In this document: piece by piece, positions 8,668-17,802 of the stretch
How the letters are laid out: each line of letters opens with the position of its first letter
Position numbering within the stretch: the first letter of the stretch is position 1
DNA from: Dermacoccus abyssi
Lineage (GTDB): Bacteria; Actinomycetota; Actinomycetes; Actinomycetales; Dermatophilaceae
Assembly (NCBI RefSeq): GCF_034541975.1
Contig: NZ_JAVYJM010000001.1
Length of the DNA: 64,000 bases
Strand: one strand, 5' to 3'
Made by a program: the position numbers and the translations under genes
The notes under the pieces: generated by a model
Databases searched by the model: none
Seen by the model: the letters and a program-made list of their open reading frames with translations, nothing else
What the model was told of the DNA's origin: nothing

Positions 8668-9647
8668 GCCTGTCCATGAAGCGCACGACCGAGAAGAACC
8701 TCATGGTCTTCTCCGGACGGGCCAACCCCGAACTCGCGCAGGCGGTGGCTGAGGGGCTCGGCACCCAGCTCGTGCCGACGCAGGCCTACGACTTCGCCAA
8801 CTCGGAGACGTACGTGCGTTTCGACGAGTCGGTGCGCGGTTGTGACGCCTTCGTCATCCAGAGCCACACCGCTCCGGTGAACCAGTGGATCATGGAGCAG
8901 CTCATCATGGTCGACGCGCTCAAGCGCGCCTCGGCCAAGCGCATCACCGTCGTCGCGCCGTTCTACGGCTACGCACGTCAGGACAAGAAGTCGCGCGGCC
9001 GTGAGCCGATCTCGGCCCGCCTCGTCGCCGACATGTTCAAGACGGCCGGCGCCAACCGCCTCATGGCGGTCGACCTGCACACCGACCAGATCCAGGGCTT
9101 CTTCGACGGTCCCGTCGACCACCTGCAGGCCCTGCCGGTCATCACCGACTACGTCGCGAGCAAGTACGGCAACGAGAACCTCGCCGTCGTCTCGCCGGAC
9201 GCCGGCCGCATCAAGGTCGCCGAGGCCTGGAGCAAGCGCCTCAACGGCGCACCCCTCGCCTTCATCCACAAGACGCGTGACGTGACGCGCCCCAACCAGT
9301 CGGTCGCCAACCGCGTCGTCGGCTCGGTCGAGGGCCGCACCTGCCTGCTCGTCGACGACATGATCGACTCGGGTGGCACCATCTGCCACGCGGCCGACGC
9401 GCTGATGAACGACGGCGCCGCGTCCGTCGTCATCGCCTCGACGCACGCGATCTTCTCCGACCCGGCCGTTCAGCGCCTGAACGACTCGGTGGCCCGCGAG
9501 GTCATCGTCACGGACACGCTGCCGATCACGCCGGAGAAGAAGTTCGACAAGCTGACGGTGCTGTCCATCGCGCCGCTGCTGTCGCAGGCCATCCGTGAGG
9601 TCTTCGAGGACGGCTCGGTCACGAGCATGTTCGACGAGGCGCAGTAA
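8664..9647 (+). CDS. prs: Ribose-phosphate diphosphokinase
   Basis: This 327-residue enzyme makes PRPP from ribose 5-phosphate and ATP for nucleotide, histidine and tryptophan synthesis. Class I PRPP synthetase motifs are present: FSGRANPELAQ near the N-terminus, the flexible-loop region YARQDKKSRGREPISA, and the PRPP loop LVDDMIDSGGTI. The GTG start overlaps the glmU stop (GTGA), with GAAGGGA upstream; an ATG four codons in is less well placed. The glmU-prs pair is conserved in actinobacteria. A strong hairpin follows. Confidence 0.98.
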   Translation: MSLSMKRTTEKNLMVFSGRANPELAQAVAEGLGTQLVPTQAYDFANSETYVRFDESVRGCDAFVIQSHTAPVNQWIMEQLIMVDALKRASAKRITVVAPFYGYARQDKKSRGREPISARLVADMFKTAGANRLMAVDLHTDQIQGFFDGPVDHLQALPVITDYVASKYGNENLAVVSPDAGRIKVAEAWSKRLNGAPLAFIHKTRDVTRPNQSVANRVVGSVEGRTCLLVDDMIDSGGTICHAADALMNDGAASVVIASTHAIFSDPAVQRLNDSVAREVIVTDTLPITPEKKFDKLTVLSIAPLLSQAIREVFEDGSVTSMFDEAQ

Positions 9648-9663
9648 GCACCTCGCCCGATGA

Positions 9664-9701
9664 CGGCCTCGAACCCCCGCACGTGCGGCGGTTCGGGGCC
9701 G
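9664..9701 (+). terminator. Terminator after prs
   Basis: A 12-bp stem (CGGCCTCGAACC / GGTTCGGGGCCG, one G-T pair) is followed by TTTCGC. Confidence 0.8.
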
Positions 9702-9726
9702 TTTCGCGTCCGTGGCGTCGCTCGTT

Positions 9727-9967
9727 TAGACTGATCGACGTTGCCTCGGCGAGGGACGCTGCACGGGCGCGCGACGAAAGTCGCCGTTCGGATCCAGGGT
9801 CCGTGATCGACGCGGTGGTTCTCCGTTCGACGTCCGCTCTGTGTGAGCGTGTGACGAGTGGCGTACCCGCGCGAACTCGTGCCCGTACATCGCCCCGCGT
9901 CGAGGCCACCGCACCCGATACGTCGGTTCGCGCGCAAGCGCGAGCCCCTTCCGCTTGGAGGCCAGGC
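9727..9967 (+). promoter_or_regulatory. rplY promoter and structured 5' leader
   Basis: TAGACT (9727-9732) is a good actinobacterial -10 and would start a leader of about 230 nt before rplY. The leader contains two short perfect stems capped by GNRA tetraloops: GCGAC-GAAA-GTCGC (9771-9784) and TCGCGC-GCAA-GCGCGA (9928-9943). The second ends 24 nt before the rplY start codon. No credible gene lies in the leader. Ribosomal protein leaders often mimic the rRNA site of their protein; whether this one does so is inference. Confidence 0.5.
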
Positions 9968-10633
9968 ATGGCACAGGAGAAGACCTACCTCGACGCCACC
10001 ATCCGCACGGAGTTCGGCAAGGGCGCTGCCCGCCGCATCCGCCGTGAGGACAAGATCCCCGCCGTTCTCTACGGCCACGGTGAGAAGCCGGTTCACCTCG
10101 AGCTCGAGGGTCACGCCACGATGCTCGCCGTGAAGAACCCGAACAACCTGCTCACGATCCGCTACGACGGCAAGGAAGAGCTGGCGCTCGCCCGCGACGT
10201 CCAGCGCGAGATCCTGCGCCGCAACATCGAGCACGTCGACCTCGTTATCGTGAAGCGCGGCGAGAAGGTCGTCGTCGACGTCGCCGTCCACGTCGAGGGC
10301 GAGGCCGCTCCCGAGACCGTCGTCACGACGGAGAACGCGACGCTGTCCGTCGAGGCCCCGGCCACCGACATCCCCGAGTTCTTCACGGTTTCCGTCGAGG
10401 GCCTTGAGGCCGGCACGCAGATCCTCGCGAAGGACATCACGCTGCCCGAGGGCGTCACGCTCGACTCCGACGAGGAACTGCTCGTCGTCAACATCACCGA
10501 GCAGATCTCCGCTGAGGCTCTCGAGGCCGAGCTCGCCGACGCCGAGGCCGAGGCCGCCGAAGGTGCCGAGGGCGCTGAGGGCGAGTCCGCCGAGGGCGAC
10601 GCAGCCGAGGGTGACGACTCCGAGCAGGAGTGA
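9968..10633 (+). CDS. rplY: Large ribosomal subunit protein bL25, Ctc form
   Basis: This 221-residue protein binds 5S rRNA in the large subunit. The N-terminal L25 domain (residues 1-95; GKGAARRIRREDKIPAVLYG) is followed by the Ctc/TL5-type beta domain (about 95-185). The last 35 residues are an Ala/Glu/Gly/Asp-rich acidic tail, common in actinobacterial homologues. ATG 9968 is preceded by TTGGAGG. The adjacent genes prs and pth keep the standard actinobacterial order. It has its own promoter and a long leader. Confidence 0.97.
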   Translation: MAQEKTYLDATIRTEFGKGAARRIRREDKIPAVLYGHGEKPVHLELEGHATMLAVKNPNNLLTIRYDGKEELALARDVQREILRRNIEHVDLVIVKRGEKVVVDVAVHVEGEAAPETVVTTENATLSVEAPATDIPEFFTVSVEGLEAGTQILAKDITLPEGVTLDSDEELLVVNITEQISAEALEAELADAEAEAAEGAEGAEGESAEGDAAEGDDSEQE

Positions 10634-10658
10634 TCCCCGGTCCGAACAGGACTTTCTG

Positions 10659-10701
10659 ACGAGGCCCCTCGTCGCCGTCGCAGGCGGCGGGGGGCCTTCG
10701 T
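10659..10701 (+). terminator. Terminator after rplY
   Basis: The stem ACGAGGCCCC / GGGGCCTtCGT has an inner GTCGCC / GGCGGC helix. It is GC-rich without a long U tract, as is common in this genome. It separates rplY from pth. Confidence 0.65.
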
Positions 10702-10745
10702 CGTCACCGCCTGCGGCATACTGGTCGCTCGTGGAAAGGACGCCC

Positions 10746-11336
10746 ATGGACCCCTGGCTCGTCGTCGGCCTCGGCAACCCCGGCCCGAAGTATGCGGGCA
10801 ACCGCCACAACGTCGGCGCCATGGTGGTCGAACGCATGGCAGCTGACGCAGGCGTCACGCTGCGCGCCCACAAAGCACGGGCCGCCGCAGCCGAAATCCG
10901 CCTCGGCACCATGCCGGGCGGCATGCCCGGGCCCAAGGCCGTCATTGCGGTGCCGAGCAGCTACATGAACGAGTCGGGTGGACCCGTCAGCGCGCTCATG
11001 AAGTTCTTCAAGATCCCGCCGGAGCGTCTCGTCGTCCTGCACGACGAACTCGACATCGACTTCGGCGCGGTGCGCCTCAAACTCGGCGGCGGAGAGGGCG
11101 GCCACAACGGCCTGCGTTCCATCAGCAAGAGCATCGGCACGAAGGACTACCTGCGCGTGCGTCTCGGCATCGGTCGTCCGCCCGGGCGCATGGACGTGGC
11201 CGACTTCGTGCTCAAGGATTTCAACGCGAGCGAACGCAAGGAACTCGACTTTCTCGTTCCCGCAGGCGGCGACGCCGTCGAAGCTCTCGTCCACCGTGGG
11301 CTCACCGACGCGCAGAACATCGTGCATGCCCACTGA
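10746..11336 (+). CDS. pth: Peptidyl-tRNA hydrolase
   Basis: This 196-residue enzyme frees tRNA from peptidyl-tRNA that drops off the ribosome. Family motifs are VVGLGNPGPKYAGNRHNVG, with the catalytic His in NRHNVG, then HDELDIDFG with the key Asp, and GGGEGGHNGLRSI. ATG 10746 is preceded by AAAGGA. The stop overlaps the next gene by 11 nt, so the following membrane protein is probably cotranscribed. Confidence 0.97.
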   Translation: MDPWLVVGLGNPGPKYAGNRHNVGAMVVERMAADAGVTLRAHKARAAAAEIRLGTMPGGMPGPKAVIAVPSSYMNESGGPVSALMKFFKIPPERLVVLHDELDIDFGAVRLKLGGGEGGHNGLRSISKSIGTKDYLRVRLGIGRPPGRMDVADFVLKDFNASERKELDFLVPAGGDAVEALVHRGLTDAQNIVHAH

Positions 11337-12906
11337 ACGCGTCACCGAGCACGTCAGCCGACGTCTCGCGCTGCACGCCTGGTCCGCGACGGCCGTCGTT
11401 GCCGTCGGGGGCCTGCTCTTCGTCCTCATTGCGCCCGGAGTGGGCGACATGTGGGCCGCCCTCGCACGCGCCCAGGCCGCTCGTGACGGTGTGACGCTCG
11501 GGTACTGGTTCAGCTGGTACTCCGGAGCGCATCCGCCCGGCGGCTACTCGGTCATCGTGCCGTGGCTGTCGGCGCTGCTCGGTGCGCACCTCGTCGTCGC
11601 GCTCGCGGCCCTCGCGATTCCGTGGGCCGTGGCCCTCACTGTGACCCAGGTTCGCCGACCGATCGTCGCTGTCTGGGTGGCCACGATCAGCGCCCTCCTC
11701 ACCCTCGGTGCCGGCCGGACGACGTTCCTCGTCGGTGCGGTCATCGCCATCGGAGCCCTCGACGCCGCCATCCGCGATCGGCGCTGGCTCGCGTCGTTCC
11801 TCGTCGTCCTCAGCGGCCTGGCGTCGCCAGTGGCCGTGGCGTTCGTGCTCGTCGGTCTGGGCGCGGGATTCCTCGGCAAACGCCTGTCGATCGTGCCGAT
11901 CCTCGCGGGGCTGGCCTTCCTCGGTGTTTCGTCGTGGCTGTGGGGCAGCAGCGGCCCCGAGGGCTACGGCTGGGCTCGCGCGCTCATCTCCCTCGCCCTG
12001 CTCGCGGTCTTCCTCTTCGCGAACCCGGCGCGTCCGGTCAAGGTCGCCATCGTCATCGCGACGTTCGCCATCGTCGTGTTCTCGGCCGTGCCCAACGCGA
12101 TGGGGTCGAACCTCGCGCGGCTCGTGTTCGCCGTCCTGCCCGTAGCCGTGGCCGCGACGGCCCGGCGCAGCAACCGCTTCACCGCGCTCGCCGTCGTCCC
12201 GGCACTCGTCTGGTCCGCCTACTTCACCGCGCACGATCTGGCCGATTCGCGCGCTTCGGCGTCGTCGGTCACGGTGTACCAACCGCTCGCGGACGCCCTG
12301 AAGCGCCAGCCCGGTATCGAGACGAGCCGCGTCGAGGTGGTCGCCGACGGCACGCACACCTCGGCCTTCGTCCTCGCCAAGGACTTCTGGCTTGCCCGCG
12401 GCTACGAGACGCAGGCCGACCGCAGCCTCTCCGATGCCTTCGTCGACCGGGAGGCGAGCATCTCGCCGGAGCACCTGAACGGCTGGTTGCGCGACTCGAG
12501 CGTCCGGTACGTCGCGCTCAACCGGCACCCGGTCAAGCGCACGGGGGAGTGGCGCACCGCCAACGCGCAGCCTGAGGGATGGCGCGAGGTCTGGTCGAAC
12601 CGTGACTGGCGCCTGTTCGAGGTCTCGGGCACGAAACCGCTCATCGGTGACGGCGCCACGCTGCGCGGCAAGAGCGCCTCGCACCTCGTCCTCAACGTTC
12701 AGCCTGGGCGCGACGTCGTGGTACGCGTGCGCTGGTCGTCCTACTTGCACAGCCGCATCGTCGAGGAGAAGGGCCCGGGTGACGCGTCGGGTCACCCCGA
12801 CGAGACGCCGCGCGTCATCCTCGAACCGTCGGGTGACGGATGGACGATGCTGCGCCTCGAAGGCTCCTCGGTCGCTCGTGACGTCGAACTGTTCGGCCGC
12901 CCCTGA
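11326..12906 (+). CDS. Multi-pass membrane protein with C-terminal soluble domain
   Basis: This 526-residue protein has about 10-11 membrane segments in the first 315 residues, then a soluble C-terminal region of about 210 residues. After the first segment there is an outward loop with GVGDMW, WFSWYSGAHPPGGYSV. Its layout resembles GT-C glycosyltransferases, which carry an acidic first loop and a non-cytoplasmic C-terminal domain. This is fold-level resemblance only, so an envelope sugar or lipid transferase is a guess. ATG 11326 lies inside the end of pth. It is placed between pth and mfd, where many actinobacteria have a different or no gene. Confidence 0.75.
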   Translation: MPTERVTEHVSRRLALHAWSATAVVAVGGLLFVLIAPGVGDMWAALARAQAARDGVTLGYWFSWYSGAHPPGGYSVIVPWLSALLGAHLVVALAALAIPWAVALTVTQVRRPIVAVWVATISALLTLGAGRTTFLVGAVIAIGALDAAIRDRRWLASFLVVLSGLASPVAVAFVLVGLGAGFLGKRLSIVPILAGLAFLGVSSWLWGSSGPEGYGWARALISLALLAVFLFANPARPVKVAIVIATFAIVVFSAVPNAMGSNLARLVFAVLPVAVAATARRSNRFTALAVVPALVWSAYFTAHDLADSRASASSVTVYQPLADALKRQPGIETSRVEVVADGTHTSAFVLAKDFWLARGYETQADRSLSDAFVDREASISPEHLNGWLRDSSVRYVALNRHPVKRTGEWRTANAQPEGWREVWSNRDWRLFEVSGTKPLIGDGATLRGKSASHLVLNVQPGRDVVVRVRWSSYLHSRIVEEKGPGDASGHPDETPRVILEPSGDGWTMLRLEGSSVARDVELFGRP

Positions 12907-12950
12907 GCGGGATGATTCCGCGCCGTTCCGGGGTTGTCGCAGAGCACACC

Positions 12951-12956
12951 TAGACT
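12951..12956 (+). promoter_or_regulatory. Candidate mfd promoter
   Basis: TAGACT fits the -10 pattern. TTGTCG (12934-12939) lies only 11 nt upstream, too close for a normal -35. The same arrangement occurs before metB at 51291-51313. Confidence 0.4.
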
Positions 12957-13043
12957 GAGGTCACGCCTTCGTCCGCCCCGGCGGCGCGCGAAGGTGTCAC
13001 GGCTGCGCGCCCTGATCCAACCGCCCGCGAAGGAGTTCCGCGA

Positions 13044-16000
13044 ATGCCCGAGGCCACCAATCTGCCGCTCATGCCGCTGCTCGAGCGGGTGTGCGCGGAC
13101 GCCTCGGTCGGCAGGCTGCTCGCGTTGCGCGGCGAGGAGGGCCTCGTCGATGTCGCGGCCGCCTCCGGCCTGCGCGGACCGATCGCGGCGGCGCTCGCCG
13201 GCGCCTGCGCGCCCGGTGAGGGTGGCGTTCCGTTGCTCGTCGTCACGGCCACCGGTCGTGAGGCCGACGACGTCACGGCCGTCCTGCGCAGCTTCCTCGA
13301 CTACGACGCCGTTGCCGACTTCCCGAGCTGGGAGACGCTCCCGCACGAGCGGATGTCGCCGCGCTCCGACACGGTCGGCAAGCGCCTGGCGGTGCTGCGG
13401 CGCCTCGCGCACCCCGAATCCGGCGGCACCTACGGGCCGATCGAGGTCGTCGTCGCCTCCGTGCGGGCGCTCATGCAGCCGCTCGCCAAGGGGCTCGGTG
13501 ATCTCGAACCGGTCAGCCTCGCGGCCGGCGACGAGCGCCCGCTCGAAGACATCGTCCAAGCCCTCGTCGGTGCTGCGTACACGCGCGTCGACATGGTGGA
13601 GAAGCGCGGTGAGTTCGCCGTGCGCGGTGGCATCCTCGACGTCTTCCCGCCCACCGAGGACCACCCGGTGCGCCTCGAGTTCTGGGGCGACGTCGTCGAG
13701 GAGATCCGCTGGTTCAAGGTGGCCGACCAGCGTTCGCTCGAGGTCAACCCGCACGGGCTGTGGGCGCCGCCGTGCCGTGAGCTGCTGCTGACGCCCGAGG
13801 TCCGTGAGCGCGCCGCCGAGCTCGCCCCGACACTGCCCGGCGTCACCGACATGCTCTCCAAGGTGGTCGAAGGCATCGCCGTCGAGGGCATGGAATCCCT
13901 CATGCCGGCACTTCTTCCCGCGGGGATGGAGACGCTCGTCGACGTCGTGCGCCCGGGAACCCACGTCGTCCTGCTCGACCCGGAGCGTGTGCGCACCCGC
14001 GCCCACGACCTCGTCAACACCTCCCAGGAGTTCCTCGACGCAAGTTGGGCCAACGCGGCTGCTGGCAACGCCATTCCGGTCGACCTGCGCTCGATCCTCG
14101 ACGGCGGTTCCTACTGGGCGCTGTCGGATCTGCGCGACAAGGCGCTCGCCGGCGAGCGCGCGTGGTGGTCGTTCAGCTCCTTCGCTGCCGACAACGACCT
14201 GCAGGAGTTCCTTGAGGACGAGTTGCCCGGCACCCGCGTCACCATCGCGTCGGAGGACGTGCCCAACTACCGCGGTGACACGGAGAAGGCCTCGGCCGAC
14301 ATCAAAGCCCACGTCGACGCCGGGCGATCCGTCGCCGTCGTCACGGACGGGCCCGGCTTCGCCAAGCGCGTAACGCAGGTGCTCGGCGAGCACGATGTGG
14401 CCTCGCGCCCGATGACGCAGGTGCAGGCCGGCGTCGAGGTGGCCACCGGCGCGCTCGGGCACGGCTTCGAGATGCCCGACCTCGGTCTCGTCGTCCTCAC
14501 CGAGGCCGACCTCACCGGTTCGGCCGGGGCGAGCACGAAAGACATGCGACGCATGCCGTCGCGCCGCCGCAACGTCGTCGACCCGCTGCAGCTCAAGCCG
14601 GGCGACCACGTCGTCCACGAACAGCACGGTGTCGGCCGCTTCGTCGAGATGATGCAGCGCACCGTCGGCGGAGCCACCCGTGAGTACCTCGTGCTTGAGT
14701 ACGCCTCGAGCAAGCGGGGGCAGCCGGGCGACCGACTCTTCGTCCCCACCGATCAGCTCGACCAGGTCACCCGGTACGTCGGCGGCGAGATGCCCACCCT
14801 GTCGAAGATGGGTGGTTCCGACTGGGCCGCCACGAAGTCGAAGGCGCGCCGTCACGTCAAGCAGATCGCGGGTGAACTGATCCGCCTCTACTCCGCGCGC
14901 CAGGCCACGCCCGGTCACGCGTTCGCACCGGACACCCCATGGCAGCGTGAGTTGGAGGACGCATTCGCCTACGTCGAGACGCCGGATCAGCTGAGCAGTA
15001 TCGACGAGGTCAAGGCCGACATGGAGAAGACGGTTCCGATGGACCGCCTCGTCTGCGGTGACGTCGGCTACGGCAAGACCGAGATCGCCGTGCGCGCCGC
15101 GTTCAAGGCGATTCAGGATTCCAAGCAGGTCGCCGTTCTCGTGCCGACCACGCTGCTCGTCAAGCAGCACTTCTCCACCTTCTCCGAGCGGTACGCGGGC
15201 TTCCCCGTCACGGTGCGTGCGCTCTCGCGCTTCCAGAGCGACAAGGAGGCCCGCGAGGTGCTCGCGGGCCTGAAGGACGGCTCGATCGATCTCGTCATCG
15301 GTACTCACCGCCTGCTGAGCAAGGAGGTCCAGTTCAAAAATCTCGGCCTCGTCATCGTCGACGAAGAACAGCGATTCGGTGTGGAGCACAAGGAGCAGCT
15401 CAAGCAGCTGCGTACGGCCGTCGACGTGCTCGCGATGTCGGCCACGCCGATTCCGCGCACGCTCGAGATGGCGGTCACCGGCATCCGTGAGATGTCGACC
15501 CTGGCCACGCCGCCGGAGGAGCGCCACCCCGTCCTCACCTTCGTCGGTGCGTACGACGAGAAGCAGATCACGGCCGCCATCCGGCGCGAGCTGATGCGTG
15601 AGGGTCAGGTCTTCTACGTTCACAACAAGGTCGGCAGCATCGAGAAGCAGGCTGCCCGCATCCGCGAGCTCGTGCCTGAGGCGCGTGTCGCCACGGCCCA
15701 CGGAAAGATGGGCGAGGCCCGTCTCGAGGAGGTCGTGGTCGACTTCTGGGAGCGCAAGTTCGACGTGCTCATCTGTACGACGATCGTCGAGACCGGCCTC
15801 GACATCAGCAACGCCAACACGCTCATCGTCGAGCGGGCCGACCAGCTCGGCCTGAGCCAGCTGCACCAGCTGCGTGGACGTGTCGGCCGTGGCCGCGAAC
15901 GTGCCTACGCGTACTTCATGTTCCCCGCGGAGAAGCCGCTCACGGAGACGGCGCACGACCGACTCCAGACGATCGCGAGCCACACGGACCTCGGGGCGGG

Positions 16001-16670
16001 CATGCAGATCGCGATGAAGGACCTCGAGATCCGCGGCGCCGGAAACCTCCTCGGCGGCGAACAGTCCGGTCACATCGCCGGCGTCGGGTTCGACCTCTAC
16101 GTGCGTATGGTGGGCGAGGCCGTGGCCGACTACCGCGGCGACGAGGGCAACGCGATGCCGGTCGAGATCAAGATCGAACTGCCCGTCGACGCGCACCTGC
16201 CGCACGAGTACGTGCCGGGGGAGCGTCTGCGTCTCGAGGCGTACAAGAAGCTCGCGAGCGTCGAGGACGAGGCAGCTCTCGACGAGATCATCGCCGAGCT
16301 CAAGGACAGGTACGGCGAGCCGCCGCAGCCGGTGCTCAACCTCTTCGACGTGGCACGCCTGCGCACCGTCGCGCGCAAGGCGGGCATCAGCGATATCGGT
16401 GTGCAGGGCAAGTACGTGCGCTTCGGGCCGGTCACCGAGCTGCGCGAATCGCAGCAGCTGCGCCTCGAGCGGCTCTTCCCGGGCACCCTCGTCAAGAGTG
16501 CACAGGAGCGCCTGCTCGTGCCCACGCCCATGACGAAGCCCGTCGGCGGCAAGCCGCTGCGCGACGAGGCGATCCTGCAGTGGGCCACGCAGCTCGTTCA
16601 GGCGGTGCTGCTCGACGACATCGCGGCCGCCGCTGCGGCGCAGGAACTTTCCCGAGGAGGACGCCGATGA
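13044..16670 (+). CDS. mfd: Transcription-repair coupling factor
   Basis: This 1208-residue ATPase removes RNA polymerase stalled at DNA lesions and recruits UvrA. An N-terminal UvrB-like region is followed by an RNA-polymerase-interacting domain beginning near residue 515 (LKPGDHVVHEQHGVGRF). The translocase motor has Walker A GDVGYGKTE (about residues 672-680), VIVDEEQRFGVEHKE (near 773), SATPIPRTLEMA and QLRGRVGRG. The C-terminal regulatory domain is complete. ATG 13044 has GAAGGAG upstream. The stop overlaps the mazG start (ATGA). Confidence 0.98.
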   Translation: MPEATNLPLMPLLERVCADASVGRLLALRGEEGLVDVAAASGLRGPIAAALAGACAPGEGGVPLLVVTATGREADDVTAVLRSFLDYDAVADFPSWETLPHERMSPRSDTVGKRLAVLRRLAHPESGGTYGPIEVVVASVRALMQPLAKGLGDLEPVSLAAGDERPLEDIVQALVGAAYTRVDMVEKRGEFAVRGGILDVFPPTEDHPVRLEFWGDVVEEIRWFKVADQRSLEVNPHGLWAPPCRELLLTPEVRERAAELAPTLPGVTDMLSKVVEGIAVEGMESLMPALLPAGMETLVDVVRPGTHVVLLDPERVRTRAHDLVNTSQEFLDASWANAAAGNAIPVDLRSILDGGSYWALSDLRDKALAGERAWWSFSSFAADNDLQEFLEDELPGTRVTIASEDVPNYRGDTEKASADIKAHVDAGRSVAVVTDGPGFAKRVTQVLGEHDVASRPMTQVQAGVEVATGALGHGFEMPDLGLVVLTEADLTGSAGASTKDMRRMPSRRRNVVDPLQLKPGDHVVHEQHGVGRFVEMMQRTVGGATREYLVLEYASSKRGQPGDRLFVPTDQLDQVTRYVGGEMPTLSKMGGSDWAATKSKARRHVKQIAGELIRLYSARQATPGHAFAPDTPWQRELEDAFAYVETPDQLSSIDEVKADMEKTVPMDRLVCGDVGYGKTEIAVRAAFKAIQDSKQVAVLVPTTLLVKQHFSTFSERYAGFPVTVRALSRFQSDKEAREVLAGLKDGSIDLVIGTHRLLSKEVQFKNLGLVIVDEEQRFGVEHKEQLKQLRTAVDVLAMSATPIPRTLEMAVTGIREMSTLATPPEERHPVLTFVGAYDEKQITAAIRRELMREGQVFYVHNKVGSIEKQAARIRELVPEARVATAHGKMGEARLEEVVVDFWERKFDVLICTTIVETGLDISNANTLIVERADQLGLSQLHQLRGRVGRGRERAYAYFMFPAEKPLTETAHDRLQTIASHTDLGAGMQIAMKDLEIRGAGNLLGGEQSGHIAGVGFDLYVRMVGEAVADYRGDEGNAMPVEIKIELPVDAHLPHEYVPGERLRLEAYKKLASVEDEAALDEIIAELKDRYGEPPQPVLNLFDVARLRTVARKAGISDIGVQGKYVRFGPVTELRESQQLRLERLFPGTLVKSAQERLLVPTPMTKPVGGKPLRDEAILQWATQLVQAVLLDDIAAAAAAQELSRGGRR

Positions 16671-17671
16671 GTGCCGACATGAACGCCGGATCGATCGGCC
16701 TCGTTGTCGTCAGCCCGCGCGTGCCGGCCGGGCTCATGACACGTGACGCTTGGAGCCGCATCGAGTCTGCGGGCCTCGTCCTCGGGCGTGACGCGGAGGA
16801 GCCGCTTGTCGAGGCCGTCACCGAGGCGGGCCTCGAGGTCGAACTCGTCGCAGACGTCACGGCGCCCGATCTGGCCCGGCGCCTCGTCGCCGCGGCCGAC
16901 GAGCAGGACGTCGTATGGCTTGGATCGTCGGACGCCGACCCAGGGCTCACCGACGCGCTCGCCGGTGAGCTGACGCGCCTCGACTCGCCGCCGCCCGTCG
17001 AGGTCGTCGTCGGGTCGTGGGACGCTCCCGGCGCGCGGCTGCTCGACGCCGTTGCCGTCATGGACACGCTCCGCTCGCCGGGCGGGTGCCCGTGGGACGC
17101 GAAGCAGACGCACGCGAGCCTCGCGCCGTACCTCGTCGAGGAGGCCTTCGAGGTCGTCGAGGCGATCGGCGAGCAGGACAGTTCACACCTCGAGGAGGAG
17201 CTCGGTGACGTGCTCCTCCAGGTGCTCTTCCACGCGCGCGTTGCGTCCGAGCGCGCCGATGACGGCTTCGACATCGACGCCGTCGCGGGGCGCCTGGTGG
17301 ACAAGCTCGTCCGCCGCCACCCGCACGTGTTCGCCGACGGCGCCGCGTCCTCGCCCGAGGAAGTCGAAGCGGAGTGGGCCCGCATCAAGGCCGACGAGAA
17401 GCCCGAGCGCGACGCCGACGACCCCCTGGCTGGTGTCCCGACCGGGTTGCCGCCGCTCGAGCGCGCCACGAAGTACGTGTCCCGCCTGACGAAGGCCGGC
17501 CACGGCGATCTCGTCGCGGACGTGACGAGCGGCGACTCCCTCGGTCCGGCACTGCTCGACCTCGTCGTTCAGGCTCGCGAACTCGGCGTCGATCCGAGCG
17601 TGGCCCTGGCCACGGCGTTGAGCGATCTCGACGCCCGCGTGGGCGCTCGACGCAGCGATCCGTCCACATGA
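16667..17671 (+). CDS. mazG: Nucleoside triphosphate pyrophosphohydrolase MazG with N-terminal extension
   Basis: The protein is 334 residues. The C-terminal half is a MazG all-alpha NTP pyrophosphohydrolase: LRSPGGCPWDAKQTHASLAPYL, EEAFEVVEAI and EEELGDVLLQVLFHA supply the Glu/Asp ligands for magnesium. The first 115 residues do not match the core and look like a degenerate N-terminal domain found in actinobacterial MazG. It cleans up non-canonical or damaged NTPs. The start overlaps the mfd stop, with GAGGAGG upstream; a second ATG lies four codons in. Coupling to mfd suggests a shared role in genome maintenance. Confidence 0.94.
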   Translation: MSADMNAGSIGLVVVSPRVPAGLMTRDAWSRIESAGLVLGRDAEEPLVEAVTEAGLEVELVADVTAPDLARRLVAAADEQDVVWLGSSDADPGLTDALAGELTRLDSPPPVEVVVGSWDAPGARLLDAVAVMDTLRSPGGCPWDAKQTHASLAPYLVEEAFEVVEAIGEQDSSHLEEELGDVLLQVLFHARVASERADDGFDIDAVAGRLVDKLVRRHPHVFADGAASSPEEVEAEWARIKADEKPERDADDPLAGVPTGLPPLERATKYVSRLTKAGHGDLVADVTSGDSLGPALLDLVVQARELGVDPSVALATALSDLDARVGARRSDPST

Positions 17672-17715
17672 GCTTCACCACGGCATTGCTACCGGCCAGT
17701 TCCTGCTCGGTTCGT

Positions 17716-17721
17716 TAGGCT
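17716..17721 (+). promoter_or_regulatory. Candidate -10 box of eno
   Basis: TAGGCT fits the -10 pattern and would give a leader of about 75 nt before the eno start codon at 17803. Confidence 0.4.
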
Positions 17722-17802
17722 CGGAGGTGAGCGGCCATCGCGTCGCACACAGCCTGCGGTCGAACGACGTGACCGTCCCCCTCACTGCATCGGAGAGATT
17801 CT

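Noticed and set aside
12792..16205. Very long open frame antisense to mfd (about 1137 codons)
   Set aside because: The same artefact: mfd is certain, and the antisense product is rich in Arg, His, Asp and Val without motifs.
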